Shown here: piece after piece, positions 1 to 8,355 of the stretch
How the letters are laid out: the number at the start of each line of letters is the position of its first letter
Numbering within the stretch: the stretch's first letter is position 1
Assembly: GCA_043757265.1 (NCBI GenBank)
Contig: JAYUQP010000040.1
Coordinates: forward strand, 1-64,000
Direction of reading: 5' to 3'
Length of the DNA stretch: 64,000 nucleotides
Source: JANPLN01 sp043757265
Lineage (GTDB): Bacteria; Bdellovibrionota; Bdellovibrionia; Bdellovibrionales; JAGQZY01
Made by a program: the position numbers and the translations under genes
The notes under the pieces: generated by a model
Database searches by the model: none
The model's input: the letters and a program-made list of their open reading frames with translations, nothing else
What the model was told of the DNA's origin: nothing

Positions 1-60
1 TTAATCATCGAATACGTAAATCGGTTCTCAATCCCGTCATCCGACAGCGCCGCTGCTTAA
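1..60 (+). CDS. Partial CDS: C-terminal copy of the PilZ protein tail
   Basis: Frame 1 reads LIIEYVNRFSIPSSDSAAA and then stop, identical to the last 19 residues of the PilZ gene on the opposite strand. It is cut by the window start, so whether a complete second gene exists cannot be seen. It may be a convergent paralogue kept identical by gene conversion, a gene-end fragment, or a product of a fold-back read. Confidence 0.35.
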   Translation, partial: LIIEYVNRFSIPSSDSAAA

Positions 61-204
61 AAATCCGGTGCCAGGTCCTGTTTAATCCGGCTGTTAGTCG
101 ATGCCGAATTACAGCCGGATTAAACAGGACCTGGCACCGGATTTTTAAGCAGCGGCGCTGTCGGATGACGGGATTGAGAACCGATTTACGTATTCGATGA
201 TTAA
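1..204. repeat. Long perfect inverted repeat (94-bp arms)
   Basis: Bases 1-94 are the exact reverse complement of 111-204, with a 16-base loop at 95-110. The inner part (61-94 and 111-144) is intergenic and contains a REP-like core, GGTGCCAGGTCC. The outer part (1-60 and 145-204) is coding: both strands spell the same 19 C-terminal codons and stop of the PilZ gene. The left arm reaches the window edge, so the repeat may be longer. It could be a real tail-to-tail duplication or a fold-back assembly artefact. Confidence 0.9.
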
Positions 205-861
205 GCTTTCAGCTTCTGCGTTCATCGCCGCAAATTCAAGACCGGTAATTCCATCGCGAGAGTGATAAACGATTCGTCCTTCGGCGTGGATGGGAACCGT
301 CATGCTTGGACTTTCGATCCGCACATCCACTTCGGTTCCAATGGGAAAGTTTTTACCAAGGCCGGTAATGCCGATTCCGCCTTGGCCAATAATGTTCACT
401 TTTACCAGGTAGCTAAACTTTGAATCGGATTTTGTCACCTTGGCTGTGGCAACGATTGGAACTCTTGGAAATTTTCGTCGGGTGAGTTCAAGAGCATTTA
501 AAAATACAGAGTTGTTGTAGATACTGTCCCAAGCATCGCCTTCGCCACGTTTGCAAATTGAAATCTGCGTCGAAAGTTCAAGCTGTTTTAAATATTCTAA
601 ACACTTGTCAAACGACATATACGGCGTAACCTGCTCGCTCACTTTGATTTTCCATTCGACATTGAAATGCGACTCAAGGCGTTTCACGATTTCTGGGTAA
701 TCAACTTGCCACTTAGAAATAGCAATCCAGTCTTTTTCGCCCTTCCACCAAATGAATGAGGTTTCTGCAAACTTTCCAGCTTGCACCTGAGTGTTGACCT
801 CTTGCGTACTAAAGGGGCCGAGCACCGTGTTTTTATGATAGATAAACCATTCAAGTTTCAT
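145..861 (-). CDS. GYF_2-PilZ protein, putative c-di-GMP receptor
   Basis: 238 residues. Residues 1-51 look like a GYF_2 (DUF4339) domain: W5, Y8, the GPF turn at 15-17, W38-W39 and a GxxxW ending at W45. Residues about 128-230 are a PilZ domain. The c-di-GMP RxxxR box is R129-K-F-P-R133. The second box, normally [D/N]xSxxG, is N156-I-I-G-Q-G161, with Ile in place of Ser. GYF-type modules usually bind proline-rich or partner peptides, so a c-di-GMP-tuned protein-interaction role is inferred. There is no signal peptide, so it is cytoplasmic. It is divergent from lptC. Its last 19 codons lie in the inverted repeat at the window start. Confidence 0.75.
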   Translation of the reverse strand: MKLEWFIYHKNTVLGPFSTQEVNTQVQAGKFAETSFIWWKGEKDWIAISKWQVDYPEIVKRLESHFNVEWKIKVSEQVTPYMSFDKCLEYLKQLELSTQISICKRGEGDAWDSIYNNSVFLNALELTRRKFPRVPIVATAKVTKSDSKFSYLVKVNIIGQGGIGITGLGKNFPIGTEVDVRIESPSMTVPIHAEGRIVYHSRDGITGLEFAAMNAEAESLIIEYVNRFSIPSSDSAAA

Positions 862-941
862 ATGGCTTCAGATCGGCCTTTTTATCTCAAAACTTTATAA
901 AACGACTCCACTTATTTTGCCGTCTACGATAAGCTTTGCCT

Positions 942-1907
942 GTGAATAAGTGGATGTTGGGCGCGGCTTTGGTCGTGTTTGTTGTATTTGAATGGTATTA
1001 CATACGCTTAGAGCCGAGCGAGGTGACCTTCGTGGCTGATACAGACAAGTCTCAAAACGATCCAGAAAACTCACCCAAAGAGCTTGAAGCGCAAACCATA
1101 AAAAAGTTCCATATCGTTGACACAAAAGCACAAAAAAAGGAGCTCGACCTTTGGGCGACCCAGGCCCACAAACCAATGGGCTTGCCTGAGTGGAAAATGG
1201 AAGAAGTGAAGGCCCAATTTTACTCCGAAAACTCCACCTATGTCGTCACCGGTAAGACTGGTGCTGTCGACGAAGAAAAAAAAACCATGGTGATCGAGGG
1301 TAACGTAAAACTTGCCGCAACCAATGGTTACATATTTTACACCGAAAAACTTCGCTACAACCCCGATTTGCGCCAGATCATCTCCGAGGACAAAGTGAGT
1401 CTGGAAGGACCACCAGAGGAAAACGCAGGGCGCCTCTATCTTGAGGGTGTGGGGTTGGTTGTGAGCATGGAAACCAACCTTATGGTTATGCAAAGTAAGG
1501 TCAAGGGTTTTAAAACCATGAGCGACAATCGAGTGATGAATATTTCAAGCGATCGTGGAGAATTTAGCGGAAAAAAGAAGTCAGCAGCATTTAGAAATAA
1601 TGTGGTGATAAAAGTGGATCAAATGCGTGTTCGTGGAAATTACGCTATGTTTCAATACAAAGATGGGAGTTTAGACACTCTTTACATGGACGGTGGGATC
1701 CACTTACAGGATCAAGACAAGTCGGGTTCGTCAGGCGAAGCTATTGTGTATTTTACCGAAGACAAGTATGTTTTCCGCAAGAAACCATTCATTACTCAAA
1801 ATGAAAACGAACTTATTGGTGACGAAATTACGATTTTTAACAAAGGGCAAAGAGTCCAGGTAAAGAACGCTAAAATTGAGTATCATGATTCGGAGAAAGC
1901 AAAATGA
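942..1907 (+). CDS. lptC: LPS export protein LptC-like (OstA-like region)
   Basis: About 321 residues. A single N-terminal membrane anchor (roughly residues 4-20) is followed by a periplasmic region with short beta repeats typical of LptC/OstA, for example the segments around VTGKTG, IEGNVKLAA and SEDKVSLEG. LptC bridges the LptBFG ABC transporter to the LptA bridge during LPS transport. At about 320 residues it is much longer than E. coli LptC (191), so it may contain LptA-like repeats as well. A GTG at 942 (MNKWMLG) is preferred; a TTG at 936 is the alternative, and no clear ribosome site decides between them. It overlaps lptB by 4 bases, and that neighbour supports the call. Confidence 0.75.
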   Translation: MNKWMLGAALVVFVVFEWYYIRLEPSEVTFVADTDKSQNDPENSPKELEAQTIKKFHIVDTKAQKKELDLWATQAHKPMGLPEWKMEEVKAQFYSENSTYVVTGKTGAVDEEKKTMVIEGNVKLAATNGYIFYTEKLRYNPDLRQIISEDKVSLEGPPEENAGRLYLEGVGLVVSMETNLMVMQSKVKGFKTMSDNRVMNISSDRGEFSGKKKSAAFRNNVVIKVDQMRVRGNYAMFQYKDGSLDTLYMDGGIHLQDQDKSGSSGEAIVYFTEDKYVFRKKPFITQNENELIGDEITIFNKGQRVQVKNAKIEYHDSEKAK

Positions 1908-2626
1908 GTTTACTCACAGTTGAAAAAATATCTAAGACTTACAAGGGCCGCAAAGTTGTTCGTGATGTTTCGTTCACGGTGAGTTCAGGGCAAGTGGTGG
2001 GTTTACTCGGCCCCAACGGTGCTGGAAAAACAACAAGCTTTTATATGGTGGTTGGCCTTGTAACTACTGAATCTGGCCAAATAAAATTAGATGATCAGTC
2101 TATCGGCGATATTCCAATGTACGAGAGAGCTCGAATCGGAATTAGTTATTTACCTCAGGAACCTAGCATTTTTCGAAAGCTGACTGTGAAGGAAAACATT
2201 CTTGCAGCGCTAGAGGTGCAACTGTCATCGCGAGGACGTCGCCAGGAGCGACTCGATCAACTCATCGCTGACTTTGGTTTAGAAGCGATTGTAAATAGCT
2301 ATGGTTTTTCTTTATCAGGTGGGGAGCGGAGACGCGTCGAAATCGCACGTTCTTTGGCTGTATTTCCGAAGTTCCTTCTCCTCGACGAGCCTTTCGCCGG
2401 GATTGATCCAATTGCGGTTAACGAAATTCAGAAAATTATCCGAAAACTGAAGGAGAAACAGATAGGTATCCTCATTACAGACCATAACGTAAGAGAAACT
2501 TTAGAAATTTGCGATATTGGTTATATAATGAAAGAAGGACAAGTCCAAGTTCAGGGAACTCCAAAGGAAATCACGGAGTCCCCGATAGCGCGAAAGTTTT
2601 ATTTGGGAGAAAATTTTCGTTATTAA
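1904..2626 (+). CDS. lptB: LPS export ABC transporter ATPase LptB
   Basis: 240 residues, the usual LptB length. Walker A is GPNGAGKTT at about 36-44, the signature is LSGGERRRVEIAR, Walker B is FLLLDEPFAGIDP, and the switch His lies in ITDHNVRET. It powers extraction of LPS from the inner membrane as part of LptB2FG. The ATG overlaps the lptC stop (ATGA), so translation is likely coupled. The order lptC-lptB-rpoN is common in proteobacteria. lptA, lptF and lptG are not in the window. Confidence 0.95.
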   Translation: MSLLTVEKISKTYKGRKVVRDVSFTVSSGQVVGLLGPNGAGKTTSFYMVVGLVTTESGQIKLDDQSIGDIPMYERARIGISYLPQEPSIFRKLTVKENILAALEVQLSSRGRRQERLDQLIADFGLEAIVNSYGFSLSGGERRRVEIARSLAVFPKFLLLDEPFAGIDPIAVNEIQKIIRKLKEKQIGILITDHNVRETLEICDIGYIMKEGQVQVQGTPKEITESPIARKFYLGENFRY

Positions 2627-2674
2627 AGTTGTCTGTTTGCTCCCTCGTGAGTTCACTTTGATGAAAGAGGATAT

Positions 2675-4099
2675 ATGTCCATAGGAATGAAGCAAAGCCT
2701 GGCACTGAGACAGACCTTGAAGATGACGCCTCAACTTCAACAGGCGATCAAACTTTTGCAGCTTTCACGTATGGAACTCGAAAATGAGATCGTTCGCGAA
2801 ATGAACGAAAATCCTGTCCTCGAAGAGGGATTCGAAGAAACTGCGAACGAAGTCAAAGCCGAGCAGGGCGAACAAGAAAGTCAAAATCCTGAAACACAGA
2901 CGGCGAATCAAGACCCGCAAAAATCTGACGAGTTTGAGTGGGATTCTTACTTCGAAAATCAAAACCGCACACGTGAGCGCACGCACTCAAACAATGATGA
3001 AATCATGAACTATGAAAACATCATTGCAACCAAACAAACACTTCACGATCATCTCCATTGGCAGGCCAGTCTCTATGGCTTTAACGAGGAAGAATTGGCT
3101 CTCGCCACAATTTTAATTAGCTACATCAACGACGATGGCTATTTGCAAACTCCGCTTGGAGAAATTGCGACAGAAGAAGAAGTCAGTGCGCAAGACCTCG
3201 AAGAAATTTTACCTTTTGTTCAGGAATTTGATCCGTTCGGTGTCGGAGCGCGAGATCTTCAGGAGTGCTTGCTTATTCAAGCGAAGCAAATTCAGGAAGA
3301 CACGAAAGACTTTGTAATTTTAATTAAAAATCATATGAAGGATTTGGAACGAAAAAATTATCCAGCGATAGCCAAAGAAATGGGAATATCCATCGAAGAA
3401 GTGGTGGATATGTGCAAGATCATCAACACCATGGATCCTAAACCAGGCAGCCGTTTTGCGTCCAACGACACACATTACGTCACTCCAGATGTTTATGTTT
3501 ACAAAGTTGGGGATGAATTTGTGGTTTCGTTGAATGAAGACGGCCTTCCTAAGTTACGCATTTCGCAGTTTTATAAAAACATGGTGCAAGGAAAAACCAA
3601 AGACGAAGCACAGAGTTACATTCAAGACAAATTGCGTTCTGCCATTTGGTTAATCCGCTCCATCCATCAGCGCCAGCGCACCATTTACAAAACCACAGAA
3701 AGTATTGTGCGACATCAGCAGGAATTTTTCGAAAAAGGCCCAGGATTTATCAAGCCCATGATTCTTCGTGATATCGCGAACGACATCGGAATGCATGAGT
3801 CGACGATCAGCCGAGTGACAACGAGCAAGTATGTGCACACTCCACAGGGAATTTTTGAACTGAAATATTTTTTCAATTCAGGAATCTCTACAGACGATGG
3901 CGATTCTATGGCCAGCGAATCGGTGAAATTAAAAATCAAAGACCTGGTTGAAAAAGAAGATGATAAAAAGCCACTGTCGGATCAAAAGATTGTGGATCTT
4001 CTGAAGAAAGATGGAATCATTATTGCCCGCAGAACAGTTGCAAAATATCGCGACGTTCTTAGAATTCTTCCTTCAGGCAAACGCAAAAAAGGTTATTAA
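2675..4099 (+). CDS. rpoN: RNA polymerase sigma-54 factor RpoN
   Basis: 474 residues. Region I is at the N-terminus (MKQSLALRQTLKMTPQLQQA, then an LLQLSRMEL helix). An acidic region II linker spans about 55-105, followed by the core-binding region and HTH. The C-terminal RpoN box reads ARRTVAKYR at about 451-459. It directs RNA polymerase to -24/-12 promoters and needs AAA+ activators such as the one at 30.5 kb. The start ATG follows a GAAAGAGG ribosome site. It lies 48 bp after lptB. The raiA/hpf gene that often follows rpoN is absent here. Confidence 0.97.
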   Translation: MSIGMKQSLALRQTLKMTPQLQQAIKLLQLSRMELENEIVREMNENPVLEEGFEETANEVKAEQGEQESQNPETQTANQDPQKSDEFEWDSYFENQNRTRERTHSNNDEIMNYENIIATKQTLHDHLHWQASLYGFNEEELALATILISYINDDGYLQTPLGEIATEEEVSAQDLEEILPFVQEFDPFGVGARDLQECLLIQAKQIQEDTKDFVILIKNHMKDLERKNYPAIAKEMGISIEEVVDMCKIINTMDPKPGSRFASNDTHYVTPDVYVYKVGDEFVVSLNEDGLPKLRISQFYKNMVQGKTKDEAQSYIQDKLRSAIWLIRSIHQRQRTIYKTTESIVRHQQEFFEKGPGFIKPMILRDIANDIGMHESTISRVTTSKYVHTPQGIFELKYFFNSGISTDDGDSMASESVKLKIKDLVEKEDDKKPLSDQKIVDLLKKDGIIIARRTVAKYRDVLRILPSGKRKKGY

Positions 4100-4130
4100 A
4101 CCTAGCAAAAAGTAAAGAAGGGCATATCGT

Positions 4131-4508
4131 ATGGCCACCCTAGGTATGACCCTATTTATTTTTCTTTTATTTACCGTAAATACTGTAGCTAACATTTTTA
4201 AATTCTTTTACGAATGCAAAGTCTACTGTCTCATTGGTGTTGCAATAGGCCTATCCATATATTTCATCTTAAAAAAACAAAGTTCTCTGAAAGCCTATCC
4301 GTATTTAAAAGACAGCGAGTCAGTCCTTTCAGGTTTCGTAGCTGGAATACCTTCAGTGGCTGCATATTCAATCTTCGGAACATTTGAATTCTACGAAGTT
4401 CCTCGTATGGATTTTATCTTACTTTGCTTTGCCATTTCATGGACCGTCACTTCCGTGACGTTACGCTTATACGCGTGGATAAAGTCCAACAAACCACGCC
4501 CGTCATAG
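4131..4508 (+). CDS. Hypothetical small membrane protein
   Basis: 125 residues that I do not recognise. About four hydrophobic stretches (near 5-25, 32-48, 62-85 and 92-112) predict an integral membrane protein with a short basic C-terminus ending KSNKPRPS. A ribosome site, AAGAAGG, stands about 10 bases before the ATG. It lies 31 bp after rpoN in the same direction and may be co-transcribed. The 3' end is 30 bp from the MITE-like element. Confidence 0.55.
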   Translation: MATLGMTLFIFLLFTVNTVANIFKFFYECKVYCLIGVAIGLSIYFILKKQSSLKAYPYLKDSESVLSGFVAGIPSVAAYSIFGTFEFYEVPRMDFILLCFAISWTVTSVTLRLYAWIKSNKPRPS

Positions 4509-4537
4509 AAGACCCATCACCGGATGTTCGCCCAAAA

Positions 4538-4721
4538 AGGTACGCCGTTCCCTTTAAGGTACGCCGTACCCTTTGGTTGAGATTCGCGTCAAAGCGGACG
4601 GATCAAACTTCGGCGTTCGGACAAATACGCTTCAACTAACTCAAATTATCTTTATGGATTTCGGATCGGTTACGACTCTAAGCATATAACGCAGATATTA
4701 ACTAAAGGGAACGGCGTACCT
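4538..4721. repeat. MITE-like element with 19-bp terminal inverted repeats
   Basis: The left end AGGTACGCCGTTCCCTTTA (4538-4556) is the exact reverse complement of 4703-4721. A related palindromic motif, GGTACGCCGTACC, follows at 4558-4570. The interior of about 145 bp has no coding capacity I can support. The size and structure fit a non-autonomous miniature element or a large REP/BIME-type unit. I cannot identify a target-site duplication with confidence. Confidence 0.6.
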
Positions 4722-4769
4722 AAGAGGGACGGTTAGGAGACATTAGCGCCTTTGGAGCTCGTTCCGTAT

Positions 4770-5609
4770 CTAATCGAGGGGGATGAGGCCGTTTTTTTGC
4801 GAACTTATGGCTCGTGCTTGCTCGTCTTCGGCTGGAGCTACAGGTTCGTTGCCAAGGTTCTTCATATACGAGCATAAACTTTGGTGTTCGGCGGTATCGA
4901 GTACAAGCTTGTCAGTGTCTGTAATATTTCTAACGGCCGTCATGTAAGACGGGCCTGCCAGGTCTACGCGACGCTCCCGACTGTCGGGCACTGTTCGCGA
5001 AGTGGGAGAGAGTATCGCATCCAGCTGCGAGAAAATATAATTGGCTTTCGCCGCAGGGTTGCGTGTAGCGAACCGAGTGATGCCAGTCAAAGGTCCAATC
5101 TCGGTGGCAGCTTGATAAAACGTTTCGGTGATAGCCCCTGAGTTAACACCTAACGCCATGGCCTTCATCATGCTCGTTCCTAAACACTGCGGAGTGATAC
5201 TCAGTTCCCTTGCTGTATTTATGATTCTGCGAACCTTCGAAAGGTTTGAAAGCCCACCAGAAATAAGACTCGATACCCCTGCATCAACGACATCAGAAAT
5301 GACTCGCGAAACGCGGGACTGGGTAATTTCATCTCGGCAAAGTGCACTTTCATGTCCTTGTCGGTAGACATGACACTTTAATTGTTGCGTACGTGCTGTC
5401 GCTCTCTGTGTATCGCTTTCTCCGCAACGCAAAAACACAAAGTATTTACGAACTGGGTCGTAGTTCATTACGATGCCCCGACTAACGGTGGGATCAGAGA
5501 AGTACATGGTCTGGACATTTGGGCAGAGAGAATAATTTCTCATCTCTGCATGAGCCAAAGTGTTCATAAAAAGAAGACTTACCATTGGAAAAAAGAAATA
5601 GTTTTTCAT
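4770..5609 (-). CDS. Hypothetical secreted protein
   Basis: 279 residues. An N-terminal signal peptide has a hydrophobic core (FFFPMVSLLFMNTL) and a likely cleavage after AHA at residues 19-21. The mature part has several cysteines (near 28, 57, 74, 91, 142 and 246) that could form disulfides in the periplasm, plus an alanine/glycine-rich helical middle. I do not recognise the family. It is transcribed toward the MITE-like element and lies just downstream of rsmI on the same strand with a 53-bp gap. No clear Shine-Dalgarno precedes the ATG. Confidence 0.55.
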   Translation of the reverse strand: MKNYFFFPMVSLLFMNTLAHAEMRNYSLCPNVQTMYFSDPTVSRGIVMNYDPVRKYFVFLRCGESDTQRATARTQQLKCHVYRQGHESALCRDEITQSRVSRVISDVVDAGVSSLISGGLSNLSKVRRIINTARELSITPQCLGTSMMKAMALGVNSGAITETFYQAATEIGPLTGITRFATRNPAAKANYIFSQLDAILSPTSRTVPDSRERRVDLAGPSYMTAVRNITDTDKLVLDTAEHQSLCSYMKNLGNEPVAPAEDEQARAISSQKNGLIPLD

Positions 5610-5662
5610 AAGGGATTTATCGGAAAAACTCAGCTGGTTCTTAAGGGAAAATTTGGACCTAA

Positions 5663-6319
5663 CTAAGAATGCACAACTAAAATAAATTCGGCTTTCTCGG
5701 GAAGACTGTCGAAATTGAGCCGTGATATAGGTCCATCAAAAATCTGTTCACTCTCTTGCGTAAGATTGATGCCAAGAACACAACGAGAGTCTGCGTGGGA
5801 TTCGCGCAAATCTTCGAGAAGCGCACGAAAACGGTAGGGTGTATCCATCAACACAATCGGAACCTTAATTTTTTTAAGAGCCAAAAGTTCTTGCCGACGT
5901 TTCTCGTTGTTCGCCGGTAAAAACCCACGAAAGTAAAACTCTTTGAGATCGAGTCCACTGAGACTAAGAAGTATCATCAAAGATGAGGCGCCCGGCACAG
6001 CAGTTACAAGAATATTTTCAGCTCGACAGCGTCGTACAAGCACCGCTCCAGGGTCACAAAACCCAGGGGTGCCGCAATCAGTGACAAGCGCCACGGTTTT
6101 TTCGCGACAAAGGTCGACAAAAAAATCAATATCCACATCTTTGCTGTGTTCATTTAAGAATTCAGCCACGGCCGGCCGGGGAATGTTGTGATGTTTTAAA
6201 AGTTGGAAAAGCGGTTTCGTTTCTTCGCCGATAATCACCTCGGCACTTTTCAAAATGTTGAGTGCTCGCAAAGAAATATCATCGGGATGGCCTACAGGCA
6301 CAGAAACAAGATGAAGCAT
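5663..6319 (-). CDS. rsmI: 16S rRNA 2'-O-ribose (C1402) methyltransferase RsmI-like
   Basis: About 218 residues from the ATG at 6317-6319 (MLHLVSVPVGHPDDISLRAL). It belongs to the tetrapyrrole methylase fold family: the N-terminal glycine-rich strand VPVGHPDD, then ITGEE-like IIGEE, the SAM-loop segment VTDCGTPGFCDPGA and VPGASS. RsmI usually starts exactly here and has about 280 residues, so this copy is short at the C-terminus. An upstream in-frame ATG at 6392-6394 would add 25 residues translated entirely from the inverted repeat and is unlikely. The sequence AGAAGGC directly before the ATG comes from the repeat arm and is shared with the divergent Nudix gene. Confidence 0.8.
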   Translation of the reverse strand: MLHLVSVPVGHPDDISLRALNILKSAEVIIGEETKPLFQLLKHHNIPRPAVAEFLNEHSKDVDIDFFVDLCREKTVALVTDCGTPGFCDPGAVLVRRCRAENILVTAVPGASSLMILLSLSGLDLKEFYFRGFLPANNEKRRQELLALKKIKVPIVLMDTPYRFRALLEDLRESHADSRCVLGINLTQESEQIFDGPISRLNFDSLPEKAEFILVVHS

Positions 6320-6430
6320 GCCTTCTGGTACCAAGTACCTCGGGGGGATGCAACGCAATATGTTCCCTCTATATTCCTTTCTTGGATATTGCATTGCATC
6401 CCCCCGAGGTACTTGGTACCAGAAGGCATG
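6317..6430. repeat. Inverted repeat spanning two divergent start codons
   Basis: 6317-6361 and 6386-6430 are reverse complements over 45 bases with one mismatch, with a 24-base loop. Each arm ends precisely with the sequence AGAAGGCATG, whose ATG is the start codon of rsmI on the minus strand and of the Nudix gene on the plus strand. The arms contain GGTACCAAGTACC, resembling REP-type cores, and a run of six C/G. The divergent promoters would have to lie inside the repeat or in its small loop. Confidence 0.9.
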
Positions 6431-6964
6431 AAATGGAAATCATTAGAATCAAAACAAGTTTTCAAATCAGGATTGGTTTCGATCGATCAAGAAAAGTGCG
6501 AGATGCCCGACGGGCGCATCATGCCGAGCTATTACATTTTGCGCTTCCCCGAGTGGGTCAATATCGTCCCCATCACTAGAGATAACAAAATCGTTTTGAT
6601 CAAGCAGTACCGACATGCCACTGGCCAGATACATTGGGAAGTTCCAGGCGGTGCCGTGAACCGTGGAGAGGATCCAAAGTTAGGGGCACTTCGCGAGCTC
6701 GAGGAAGAAACCGGGTACACAACGCAAAATATCGAACAGGTTGCGGAAAATTTTCCAAATCCAGCACTGCAGGATAATAAAATTTATACTTTTTTGGCGA
6801 TAGATTGTGCTGTGAAGGGTCCGCAAAACTTAGATCCTTTCGAGGATATTGAAGTTGAATTGATGGATGTGTCACGCCTGCGGAAAGCGCTTGAGGATGG
6901 AATGTTCAACCACAACATTGTGGTGGCTTCGCTCTACCAGTGTTTAAAGCACATCAAAATATAA
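6428..6964 (+). CDS. Nudix hydrolase, ADP-ribose pyrophosphatase type
   Basis: 178 residues from the ATG at 6428. The Nudix box fits Gx5Ex7REUxEExGU: it begins G-AVNRG-E and ends RELEEETGY, near residues 80-103. The N-terminal strand pattern and the segment IKQYRHATGQIHWEVPGG are typical of ADP-ribose/NDP-sugar hydrolases (NudF/YffH type). It probably hydrolyses nucleoside diphosphate linked compounds in the cytoplasm. An ORF opens further upstream through the inverted repeat, but those codons are not protein-like and the start context is set by the repeat arm. Confidence 0.8.
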   Translation: MKWKSLESKQVFKSGLVSIDQEKCEMPDGRIMPSYYILRFPEWVNIVPITRDNKIVLIKQYRHATGQIHWEVPGGAVNRGEDPKLGALRELEEETGYTTQNIEQVAENFPNPALQDNKIYTFLAIDCAVKGPQNLDPFEDIEVELMDVSRLRKALEDGMFNHNIVVASLYQCLKHIKI

Positions 6965-7036
6965 TTTGAGTAGCATGTTAAAAACAAGTATCACACAGCA
7001 AAACATGGCGTGGCGCCATTGCTCGAGGGAGAATTT

Positions 7037-7546
7037 ATGAAAGCTATATTTTTTATTTTCGTTACAAGTATTTCAGTTTTTGCCACTGCGAGCACAGCGT
7101 CTGTGGCAACCCAGCTTGGAGCCATTGCCGAGTCGGGACTTAATGTTTACAATTTGGAAGGCGAAACAACTCAGCAGTTGGTAGAGTCCCTGCAGTTTGA
7201 GGCGACCGAAGAAAATGACAAAGAGATCGCACTTAATTACGAAAATGTACAAACAATGGACGAATATGTTTGGGGCACCACGAATGCAACCGACTTTTCG
7301 GATGTTATTTTTGCAGCCATTCATTTTATGGACGAGAATTCGAACGCTAATCAAGTGCTTTACAGCAAAAAAGAAATCAGCTTGATCAAAAAGTTGCTTG
7401 GAGAGCTAAAAAACACCGATATTATCTACAGTTGGAATCCCTACGGAGATTCCGTTTGCGGCCAGATGTTAACCACACCAGTACTAATTGATCCCAAAAC
7501 CAAAACAGCCTACGAACTCAATTTTTATAAAATCGAAGGTTGTTAA
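7037..7546 (+). CDS. Hypothetical secreted protein
   Basis: 169 residues from the ATG at 7037, chosen because GAGGGAGAATTT lies just before it and because it begins a clean signal peptide (MKAIFFIFVTSISVFATAST). The mature part is acidic, with a Cys near residue 144 and one at the C-terminus that could pair. I do not recognise the family. It converges with the next gene and the stop codons overlap by 4 bases. Confidence 0.6.
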   Translation: MKAIFFIFVTSISVFATASTASVATQLGAIAESGLNVYNLEGETTQQLVESLQFEATEENDKEIALNYENVQTMDEYVWGTTNATDFSDVIFAAIHFMDENSNANQVLYSKKEISLIKKLLGELKNTDIIYSWNPYGDSVCGQMLTTPVLIDPKTKTAYELNFYKIEGC

Positions 7547-8352
7547 GCTTTTAACATCTGCACGAGCTCACGGAAGTCTTTAATCTTTAAAGCCGACGAC
7601 GGCGGAAACACGTTCGGCGAGTGGCAAGTATCGACAAACACCAGCTGAATCTCGGGATGATCTTTATCCACTTGATTTAAAACCCGAGGTTCGTTGTCGA
7701 TAAAAATGACGTTCGTAAATCCTTTTTTAAGCTCCGACATTTTTTCTGTTTTAAAAATTTCGTCCACATCTTTGACTTGTGGTTTTAGATACAAATTTTC
7801 TGCGGTCACCGGAAACTGCAGTGCCTGCATGGCACGCAAGGTGCCTTCCCACATGAGTGGTCGAGGTCGGCCCGTAAGATACACGTGAGGAATCCATTTT
7901 TGATTCAACCACGCCACAAAATCCTGCGCTCCATCGTGGGGCAAATCGCAATGCAAATAGTCGTTAGAAAAAAAATTCTTTCGCCAAAATTGTGCCACCT
8001 GTTGAACAAGATCCTTTTTCGCGGAGTCTTTAAGAGCGAAGCCGTCTCTGCCAAACTCCTGCTGAAGCTCGTCATCCTCTAGCAGCCCGAGGCGGCGCAA
8101 GGCCTGTGCGTAGCCGTACTCAAATGGGAAGCATTCAGCTTGCTCAAATAAGCGGCGCATAGGATGCGCTGAGTCCATGGCTGAGTCTTGGGTCGAATCC
8201 TCAACTGACTCGTGGGCGAAGCGTCTTAAAATTGATTCATTTCGCTTATGGGTTTGCACAAGAGTTGAGTCAATGTCGAGGACAAGCAAAGTTTGCGGTG
8301 TGATAAGTTTTATAAGTTGCTGCAAATTCACAATGCCAATATAACTTCGCAA
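7543..8352 (-). CDS. HAD-like protein (DUF2608-type)
   Basis: 269 residues. HAD motif I is LVLDIDSTL near residues 22-30, motif II is YLTGRP, a conserved Lys lies near KPQVKD, and motif IV is FIDNEP. This resembles the DUF2608 group of HAD phosphatase-like proteins. An acid-phosphatase or phosphotransfer role is inferred; the substrate is unknown. A Ser/Asp-rich imperfect repeat (SVEDSTQDSAMDSAHP) follows motif I. There is no signal peptide. The start at 8350-8352 gives the best N-terminus. Confidence 0.65.
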   Translation of the reverse strand: MRSYIGIVNLQQLIKLITPQTLLVLDIDSTLVQTHKRNESILRRFAHESVEDSTQDSAMDSAHPMRRLFEQAECFPFEYGYAQALRRLGLLEDDELQQEFGRDGFALKDSAKKDLVQQVAQFWRKNFFSNDYLHCDLPHDGAQDFVAWLNQKWIPHVYLTGRPRPLMWEGTLRAMQALQFPVTAENLYLKPQVKDVDEIFKTEKMSELKKGFTNVIFIDNEPRVLNQVDKDHPEIQLVFVDTCHSPNVFPPSSALKIKDFRELVQMLKA

Positions 8353-8355
8353 CTA

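Noticed and set aside
1071..1493. Minus-strand ORF of 140 codons inside lptC
   Set aside because: It is a shadow of the real gene in another frame, with biased residues (Phe/His-rich) and no ribosome site.
6203..6427. In-frame upstream extension of the Nudix gene
   Set aside because: It runs antisense through the rsmI start and the inverted repeat; the residues do not resemble any Nudix N-terminus, and the ATG at 6428 matches the family length.
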